Of a stretch of 12,640 nt of DNA, positions 7,991-12,640 are shown piece after piece. The stretch spans positions 1 through 12,640 of the forward strand of contig JAKIUK010000095.1 of the NCBI GenBank assembly GCA_021647585.1, in the 5' to 3' direction. Source of the DNA: Methylococcaceae bacterium. Its GTDB lineage: Bacteria; Pseudomonadota; Gammaproteobacteria; Methylococcales; Methylomonadaceae. The notes under the pieces are model-generated. The model saw only the letters and a list, made by a program, of their open reading frames with translations. It did no database searches and had not been told where the DNA came from. The position numbers were made by a program, and so were the translations under genes. Within the stretch, counting starts at the first letter, position 1. Every line of letters begins with the position of its first letter.

Positions 7991-9019
7991 GACCGTAGCT
8001 AAATCGTAACCAATTGGATCATCAATTGTACGAAGTGCTGACAATCTATCTACATATTCCGCTAAATGCTCACTGGATAAATGAGCATAGCGTCGTACCA
8101 TTTCTACCGACTCCCAACCACCGAGTTCTTGAAGCACATGAAGCGGTGTTCCTGCTTGTACATGCCAACTCGCCCAAGTATGTCGTAAATCATGCCAGCG
8201 AAAATCTTTTATCCCTACTCGCTTTAATGCATTACGCCACGCTTTAGTATTCACTTCTTTGACAGGCCTGCCAAAATAAGTAAAAACAAACTGAGAATGA
8301 CTACCAATCTGTTCCCGAATGAGTACCATCGCTGTTTTTGACAGCGGCACTGCTATTGCACGTTTGGCTTTTGCTTGATCTGGATGTATCCAAGCACAAC
8401 GCCTAGCCAGGTCAATTTGTGACCATTGCAATCCAGTAACATTAGATTGTCTTAACCCTGTTTCTAAACTGAAAAGAACCATCACTTTTAAGTGATTAGG
8501 TAGTACTTCAATTAGCCGTTCTGCTTCTTGCTGAGTGATCCATCGTATTCGTCTAGTCGGTTCAGGTAAAAGGCGTATTTTTGGAACCTTTTCTGTCCAT
8601 TCCCATTCTAAACATGCTCTACGTAAAATAGACCTGATTAACGCAAGGATTCGATTGACAGTAGAATTACTCACTCCTTCAGCAAGTTTTTCTTTGATAA
8701 TGTTGTCCAAACAATCACGGTTTATTTCATCTAAAGGCAATCCATTAAAATAAAAGTCTAACCATCTCAGATGAGATAGATCAACTCGAGCAGATGCCTT
8801 ATATTTTGTTTCACTTATCCAGCGTACTACAGCTTCATTCCAGTTATAACGTGGTTTATTCCCCAGCTTTATTTGATCCCATAATGTCGTTTTTAAACGG
8901 TCATGGAATTCTTGAGCTTGGTGTTTGTCGGGCGTTCCAGTGCTTTTTTGTATAATTCGTCCGTCGATGGTAATTTTAACCCACCAAACTTTCGAGTCTT
9001 TTCGTTTGTAGAGTGACAT
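7973..9019 (-). CDS. int: Tyrosine recombinase / phage-type integrase
   Basis: A 348-residue site-specific recombinase that would integrate and excise the element at tRNA-Thr. Residues 1-55 (SLYKRKDSKVWWVKI) are an arm-binding-like N-terminus, about 58-140 a SAM-like core-binding domain, and about 155-325 the catalytic domain. The catalytic set is visible: R190 (ETGLR), K217 or K219 in the beta hairpin, H276 and R279 (WHDLRH), W302 (GGWES), and nucleophile Y311 (RRYAHLS). All are present, so it is probably active. The ATG at 9019 has AGGAG about eight bases upstream. Its 5' 127 bases overlap, in another frame, the 3' end of the excisionase-like gene. The 3' end forms part of the terminator shared with the tRNA. 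Confidence 0.96.
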   Translation of the reverse strand: MSLYKRKDSKVWWVKITIDGRIIQKSTGTPDKHQAQEFHDRLKTTLWDQIKLGNKPRYNWNEAVVRWISETKYKASARVDLSHLRWLDFYFNGLPLDEINRDCLDNIIKEKLAEGVSNSTVNRILALIRSILRRACLEWEWTEKVPKIRLLPEPTRRIRWITQQEAERLIEVLPNHLKVMVLFSLETGLRQSNVTGLQWSQIDLARRCAWIHPDQAKAKRAIAVPLSKTAMVLIREQIGSHSQFVFTYFGRPVKEVNTKAWRNALKRVGIKDFRWHDLRHTWASWHVQAGTPLHVLQELGGWESVEMVRRYAHLSSEHLAEYVDRLSALRTIDDPIGYDLATVNKKGP

Positions 9020-9216
9020 ATTATTTTCTCCTGTTCACCCTGCAACGTCCGTCTTGGATATTGTGACCGAAGATACTCGATCAGGTCAATCTCTATGAAT
9101 ACCCAGCATTTCCCAATTTTGGCTCCAGGTATGTTTCCACTTTTAGCTTTTGATTGAAGTGTCACCGGATGAATATGCAGTAAATCAGCTGCTTGTTGCA
9201 GGTTGAGCATTTTCAT
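8893..9216 (-). CDS. Excisionase-like helix-turn-helix protein
   Basis: A 107-residue protein. Residues 3-55 form a MerR/excisionase-type winged helix-turn-helix (LNLQQAADLLHIHPVTLQSKAKSG, then IPGAKIGKCWVFIEIDLIEYLR), the pattern of the HTH_17 family. This family often acts as recombination directionality factor or repressor for a neighbouring integrase. Residues 66-107 are a basic, Ser/Thr-rich tail encoded in the 127 bases that overlap the integrase gene in another frame. I recall similar tails (C-S-T-N followed by a G-G-L-like turn) in other proteins of this type, which supports the overlap being real. The start at 9216 lies 10 bases past the rep stop without a clear Shine-Dalgarno, suggesting coupling to rep; ATG 9210 is possible. 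Confidence 0.85.
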   Translation of the reverse strand: MKMLNLQQAADLLHIHPVTLQSKAKSGNIPGAKIGKCWVFIEIDLIEYLRSQYPRRTLQGEQEKIICHSTNEKTRKFGGLKLPSTDELYKKALERPTNTKLKNSMTV

Positions 9217-9226
9217 TTTCGGTTAA

Positions 9227-10405
9227 CTATTTTTGTTTTTCTTCGGAATCAATAGAAAAAATAGTTTCAATTGATTGGTCAGCTAACTCTAGGCGAGAGG
9301 GAATGCCAGAACGTTTAAGCCGTTCTATCACTTTTTCTGGACTCCCTTCCACTTTCAACATAACATTAATCAAAGACCCATAAGCTTGTTGAGCATAATA
9401 AGTTAAATGTTCATAACTTATTTTATTTGCTTTCTTTATGGTTTTAATACGTTCTTGAATTTCATTGACCCACGCCATACAAGGATAAGCAGCTGCAACA
9501 TATTTCCCCGGTTCTAAAATAACATCCCAAGGGATGACTCGATCTCGACTGTGTAGCTCTAATTCCCAACGCACCCAAGCACTGTCAGGATCACCTAATT
9601 GTTTGCCTTTCTCATAGACTCTGAGTAACTTGCCATTTTTACGTTTACCGACATAAAAAGTGCGGCCTGATCCGTCAGGTTCAATCCAATTACCATGTTG
9701 ACTACAAGAAGGCCGATTACCCCCCGCATTAAACAAATCAGACTTATAAAAATTAACCGCATCATTAACTGAGGGAATACCATCAAAAACATCAACAGCC
9801 CCATCCCAACGGGTTATTTTTGCATTAAGAATCTCATGAAATAAATGATAGCAAGATTCCCAATCTTTAATTAAGGCACAGGTTGAACCAGGCATACTGA
9901 AAAAAGCGGTGCCACGTTGACCACCATAAGCAAACATGGCGCTAGTTTCACCAACCGTATACGAGACCTTATAACCATGTAACCCCCCGTTTCTTTTCTC
10001 AAGTTCTCCAAAAGCTTCACCCAAAAAAAGCTTAAAGTAACCCAATAATTCCAAAATAGTTTCTTGTGATGGTGAAAATTGAAATGTTGTATTAAGATAA
10101 TCCGTTAGAGCTGCTTGAGGTTCTGCATCTTCTTTTGGTAAGGGTTTTCTGATTACTCTATATTTACCACTATTACCAAAGGCTTGAATATCTAGGCTTT
10201 CATCTAATTCTGAATTATTTAATGTATATCTTTCCCCCCGTATTACCAGACGGGGGACAACTTCCGTCGCTGGGCAGCCTCGCTCGGGCGGAGCCGCTCG
10301 TTCCTGCCCAGCGTCGGAGAATTGACCTTCTTTGGCTTGTTCAGGTAGATGAGCTATTAATTGATTTTTTGGTTTTATTTCTGTGATATGTTTTTTTTGT
10401 TTCAT
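9227..10405 (-). CDS. Rolling-circle type replication initiator (Rep_trans / RstA-like)
   Basis: A 392-residue protein with the pattern of the replication initiation factor family (Rep_trans, PF02486), which includes RstA-like proteins of filamentous phages and Rep proteins of small rolling-circle plasmids. The conserved core is about 78-330: KITRWDGAVDVFDG at 196-209, then RTFYVGKRKNGKLLRVYEKG at 248-267 and the adjoining WVRWELELHSRDR, which match the typical R-x-Y-x-G...LRVYEKGKQ block with an acidic Glu strand after it. Such proteins nick one strand at an origin through a Tyr. The N-terminal ~75 residues look less conserved and include a GC-rich insert at 30-56 that encodes two DNA hairpins. 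ATG 10405 has AAAGAG six bases upstream. It is followed closely by xis and int, so it probably leads the rep-xis-int operon. Confidence 0.86.
   Translation of the reverse strand: MKQKKHITEIKPKNQLIAHLPEQAKEGQFSDAGQERAAPPERGCPATEVVPRLVIRGERYTLNNSELDESLDIQAFGNSGKYRVIRKPLPKEDAEPQAALTDYLNTTFQFSPSQETILELLGYFKLFLGEAFGELEKRNGGLHGYKVSYTVGETSAMFAYGGQRGTAFFSMPGSTCALIKDWESCYHLFHEILNAKITRWDGAVDVFDGIPSVNDAVNFYKSDLFNAGGNRPSCSQHGNWIEPDGSGRTFYVGKRKNGKLLRVYEKGKQLGDPDSAWVRWELELHSRDRVIPWDVILEPGKYVAAAYPCMAWVNEIQERIKTIKKANKISYEHLTYYAQQAYGSLINVMLKVEGSPEKVIERLKRSGIPSRLELADQSIETIFSIDSEEKQK
10235..10256. repeat. GC-rich hairpin in the 5' part of rep (distal arm pair)
   Basis: CCCCCGT (10235-10241) and ACGGGGG (10250-10256) form a perfect 7-bp stem around an 8-base ATTACCAG loop. 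It lies six bases from the larger hairpin at 10263-10318, inside codons for about rep residues 50-57. Together the two structures form a compact GC-rich block in an AT-rich gene, a plausible nick-site region for the initiator encoded by the same gene. Confidence 0.7.
10263..10318. repeat. Large palindrome inside the rep coding sequence
   Basis: CGCTGGGCAG (10268-10277) and CTGCCCAGCG (10304-10313) are perfect 10-base inverted arms. Beyond a single T/T mismatch the pairing continues with TCCG and CGGA (10263-10266 and 10315-10318). Between the arms a second, inner hairpin is possible: CGGGCGG (10285-10291) with CCGCTCG (10294-10300). The block translates to a Pro/Ala/Arg-rich stretch (AGQERAAPPERGCPATE) in the rep N-terminus. 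It could be a double-strand origin or an in-frame inserted palindromic element. Confidence 0.8.
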
Positions 10406-10425
10406 AAATTACTCTTTAATCCAGT

Positions 10426-10448
10426 ACCGAACAGCCATTCCGTTCAGT
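10426..10448. repeat. Inverted repeat in the rep leader
   Basis: ACCGAAC (10426-10432) and GTTCAGT (10442-10448) pair at six of seven positions around a nine-base loop, about 20 bases upstream of the rep ATG. It could be an operator for a repressor such as the excisionase-like HTH protein, or a leader-RNA hairpin. The 100 bases from 10406 to 10505 contain no gene that I can support. Confidence 0.35.
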
Positions 10449-10505
10449 AGTGGATAGGTAATATATGAAACAAAATACCAAGTTACGACACCGTTAAAGT
10501 TTATT

Positions 10506-11427
10506 TCACGGGGTTGACAATCTACTAAACTCCTGAAACTCTCTATATTTTTTCAAACGTTTAGTTAGTGCTGGAACAGATTCTATTCTATTTTGATATC
10601 GGTCTAGGCAAAGATCATCACAAATCCTAAGTATTTCTGGATGAGTTAAATCATTTAGCCAATTCGTTCCTTCAAGTAATGCAAAAAGCATATAAAGTAT
10701 ATGGATGTCTGACTCGCCCCTTTAGCTGTGGGGACTGGATTCTATAGTTAACTAATCCTAGAAAATCCTCATCGCCTTGTTGAATTGCTTGCTGATGACG
10801 TTGTTTAAAAAAAGGAATATGATCTAAGATTGATTTATCAATATGTACAGCATAACAAAACGACGTTTGATTCCCTGCCATCGCCTCGGCGACAAGTTGT
10901 GTTAGTTTTTTTCCATGGACCATGACAGCCAAATAATTATGAAAACTGGCTAAACTAAACGATAAACTATATTGACTAAATCTTAATATTTGTCGCTGTT
11001 CTTTTTCACTAAATTTGTCCCACTCTTTTTGCGCCTTAACTTGCCCAGCAGGAGACCAGTCCATATCATCTAAATGCATTAAATTATCATCTATTAATTT
11101 ACCAAGTTCATTAGAACCTTCAGCGAATTCGTTTAAATATTGACTTTGCTCTTCTTGCGATAAAACTCCAAATTCATTCCACAATTCAACTATTTGTTCA
11201 TCACTGTCTAAAAAAGCTCTAAATAATACCGTTTGAATTCTAGCCTCATCCTGATATAACTCTGGATAGTTATTGCATTTATACTTAGTCATTAATTCAT
11301 AGAGTCTAGGTGAAAACCTCACCCATCCATTATGTGAATTAGCTTTTTTTAGAATATAGCTATAGTCAGGAAGAGAAGATCCATAGAGTTTTATGACATG
11401 TTCAAGATCAGGTCTGATTTTGGTCAT
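10506..11427 (-). pseudogene. Frameshifted ~306-codon gene of unknown function
   Basis: Two overlapping frames look like one gene. The upstream frame (ATG 11427, stop at 10672) encodes 251 residues; the downstream frame, open to 10506, encodes a 61-residue piece starting MLFALLEGTNWLND. Skipping one base in the GGGG run (minus strand, 10720-10717) joins them after K236 as QLKGESDIHILYMLFALLEGT, giving 306 residues with no stop; without it the upstream frame ends in an unlikely tail (RVRHPYTLYAFCIT). The protein is soluble-looking, helical, acidic in its first half (FGVLSQEEQSQYLNEFAEG), with an amphipathic stretch at 151-183. I recognise no family or catalytic motif. It lies upstream of rep on the same strand, with a 100-base gap. 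The cause may be a true mutation, an assembly error, or programmed frameshifting. Translated without a shift, the 251-residue product might still be made. Confidence 0.72.
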
Positions 11428-11476
11428 TTAAATAAAAGGGATAAATAATAAAGAATAGTTTAGATTGTAGAGTATG

Positions 11477-11560
11477 CCACCCAACCACGAGGAACCTCCC
11501 ACCTCTGGGGCTGCCGCTTCGCTGCCCCGGCGGGTCCCTCCTGTGGATGGCTGCCCATAA
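11477..11560. repeat. GC-rich imperfect palindrome in the divergent intergenic region
   Basis: The 225-base gap between the unknown gene and the kinase holds a GC-rich island in AT-rich flanks. Its outer arms, CCAACCACGAGG (11481-11492) and CCTCCTGTGGATGG (11537-11550), pair with one mismatch and a two-base bulge. An inner hairpin pairs GGGGC (11507-11511) with GCCCC (11524-11528). It shares the GGGCAGCC word with the palindrome inside rep (GGCTGCCC here). It may be a replication origin, a protein-binding site, or a terminator-like barrier between two divergent genes. Confidence 0.65.
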
Positions 11561-11589
11561 CAATGGAGATAGTGAAATAAAGTTGTAAA

Positions 11590-11595
11590 TATAAT
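11590..11595 (+). promoter_or_regulatory. Possible -10 box upstream of the kinase gene
   Basis: A perfect TATAAT lies 57 bases before the kinase ATG. No good -35 box is found at the right distance (the 17-base position reads AGATAG), so this is either an activator-dependent promoter or chance in an AT-rich stretch. Confidence 0.3.
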
Positions 11596-11652
11596 ATTAT
11601 GGATAGTTTTATCGCTTGCAAAATATCAGTTTAAATTAGAATCAAAAACTTT

Positions 11653-12576
11653 ATGAACTATATAGAAAAATACGAAAAAGGACATGGTGGCTTCGCAAAA
11701 GTTATGGTCGTTGAAAATGCAAATGGAGTTCAATTTGCAAAAAAAACATATTCACCAATGCAACATTTAATTGATGCTGTTGGTCATGAGCATCTAAAAA
11801 AACGCTTTAAACGTGAAGTTAAATATCAAAACAAAGTAAAGCACAGAAATGTAGTTACAGTGTTAAGTACAAGTTTAGAAAGTGATCCTTTGTTTTTTAT
11901 TATGCCACTGGCTACTTGTACACTGCAGGATGAATTAAAAACTGCCCCATCCTATAACGATGAATATAAAAAAGCTCTTTTTGATGTACTATCAGGATTA
12001 GAGTGTATGCACGAATTAGGTTATGTCCACCGTGATTTAAAGCCCGCTAACATATTAAAATTCTCTTCACAAGATAGTAACTATTACGCAATATCTGACT
12101 TTGGTTTATTATCAATCAGTGAAACCGATTCTTCAACTTTAACAGGAACAAATGCACAAGGGGGCACACAAAATTATGCAGCTCCCGAGTTAATGAAAAA
12201 CTTCAAAGCCGCAACACATTTAGCTGATATTTATTCATTTGGTGCAATTTTGCACGATATTTTCGGAACGGGTTCAAGAATCCCATACACGGAACTGTCA
12301 GTTCCCGGAGAAATTGGAGAGATTGTTAAAAAATGTACAAAAACCAATGCAGTAAGACGATACAGCTCTATATCGTCGCTTAGAGATGATCTGTATAAAG
12401 TTCTTGACAACCGTGATATAGAGTTTAGTTCTGATGAAGAAGAATCACTTGTCAATATCTTAGATTCAAATAACGCTCTTTCAGATGATCAATGGGATGA
12501 GGTTTTCGTATTTTTAGAACTAAAGTTTCGGAGTTCATTCTACCCTCAAAAAAGGTTGCGCAACATTGATTTATAA
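11653..12576 (+). CDS. Hanks-type serine/threonine protein kinase
   Basis: A 307-residue soluble kinase with a full eukaryotic-like catalytic domain over residues 4-250. The glycine loop is GHGGFAKV (10-17), the ATP lysine is K30 or K31 in FAKK, and the helix-C Glu is E55. The catalytic loop is HRDLKPAN (126-133) with D128, the metal-binding DFG is at 149-151, APE at 177-179, the helix-F Asp is D192 (ADIYSFG), and the late Arg is at 235-236. All key residues are present, and the HRD Arg makes it an RD-type kinase activated in the activation loop (S/T-rich 155-170). No transmembrane or PASTA segment is present, unlike PknB-type sensors. Residues 255-290 are an acidic helical tail; many kinases of this kind carry a longer C-terminal domain, so the end may be truncated. 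No Shine-Dalgarno is visible. It points away from the rep operon, and I infer it is element cargo; a defence or regulatory role is unproven. Confidence 0.92.
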   Translation: MNYIEKYEKGHGGFAKVMVVENANGVQFAKKTYSPMQHLIDAVGHEHLKKRFKREVKYQNKVKHRNVVTVLSTSLESDPLFFIMPLATCTLQDELKTAPSYNDEYKKALFDVLSGLECMHELGYVHRDLKPANILKFSSQDSNYYAISDFGLLSISETDSSTLTGTNAQGGTQNYAAPELMKNFKAATHLADIYSFGAILHDIFGTGSRIPYTELSVPGEIGEIVKKCTKTNAVRRYSSISSLRDDLYKVLDNRDIEFSSDEEESLVNILDSNNALSDDQWDEVFVFLELKFRSSFYPQKRLRNIDL

Positions 12577-12640
12577 AGCCTCAAGTCTAAGTGTCTTTAG
12601 GTCAAGTTGAAGGACTTGCACAAAAAAGCATTGTATGTGT

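Noticed and set aside
8014..8753. Plus-strand open frames under the integrase gene
   Set aside because: They are antisense to a complete integrase with all catalytic residues and have no start signals.
9595..9804. Minus-strand alternative frame inside rep
   Set aside because: It is out of frame with a well-supported initiator and has no ribosome binding site or motif.
11479..11560. Considered an integron attC site because ACCCAAC fits the RYYYAAC box
   Set aside because: No matching GTTRRRY box is found at the other end, and no integron integrase or cassette array is present.
12231..12455. Minus-strand open frame under the kinase C-terminal region
   Set aside because: It is antisense to the kinase and has no independent support.
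12577..12640. Searched for a copy of the tRNA-Thr 3' end (attR) or an insertion sequence end after the kinase
   Set aside because: No match to the tRNA 3' end and no inverted repeat could be seen; the right boundary is not in this window.
1..12640. CRISPR arrays and ribosomal RNA genes
   Set aside because: No regularly spaced direct repeats and no rRNA-like sequence were seen on either strand.

Overview
The window is AT-rich bacterial DNA with gammaproteobacterial-type genes: a DinF-like MATE pump, YgiQ with its C-terminal extension, a DUF2760/Hsp70 pair, and a tRNA-Thr gene with an encoded CCA. The gene mix resembles Methylococcales or related sulfur/methane-oxidising Gammaproteobacteria, but that placement is an impression from protein style and is not proven by the sequence.

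Region 1 (1-7823) is chromosomal. A possible transposase start runs off the left edge on the minus strand. Next, on the minus strand, is a two-gene operon: a membrane-anchored DUF2760 protein translationally coupled (GTGA overlap) to a divergent Hsp70-family ATPase. A small secreted helical protein of unknown function and a DinF-like MATE transporter follow, also on the minus strand. Divergent from the transporter, on the plus strand, is a spermidine-synthase-fold protein coupled by an ATGA overlap to a YgiQ radical SAM protein.

Region 2 (about 7827-7990) is an integration junction. tRNA-Thr(TGT) has its own promoter. It is followed at once by a strong hairpin terminator whose 3' half also encodes the last codons of a tyrosine integrase facing the other way. 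This is the usual layout of an element integrated into the 3' end of a tRNA gene.

Region 3 (about 7945 to the right edge) looks like the integrated element. Reading leftwards on the minus strand it carries a roughly 306-codon gene of unknown function broken by one frameshift, a rolling-circle type replication initiator (Rep_trans/RstA-like, as in filamentous phages and small plasmids), an excisionase-like helix-turn-helix protein, and the integrase. Rep, xis and int are tightly packed or overlapping and probably one operon. A Hanks-type Ser/Thr kinase points rightwards from a divergent intergenic region holding a large GC-rich palindrome. Two more GC-rich hairpins lie inside the 5' part of the rep coding sequence. 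These hairpins are the best candidates for replication-origin structures. No coat, Zot or relaxase gene is seen, and no second copy of the tRNA 3' end is found, so the right end of the element probably lies beyond the window. The kinase may be cargo, perhaps a phage-defence gene, but nothing in the sequence proves that role.
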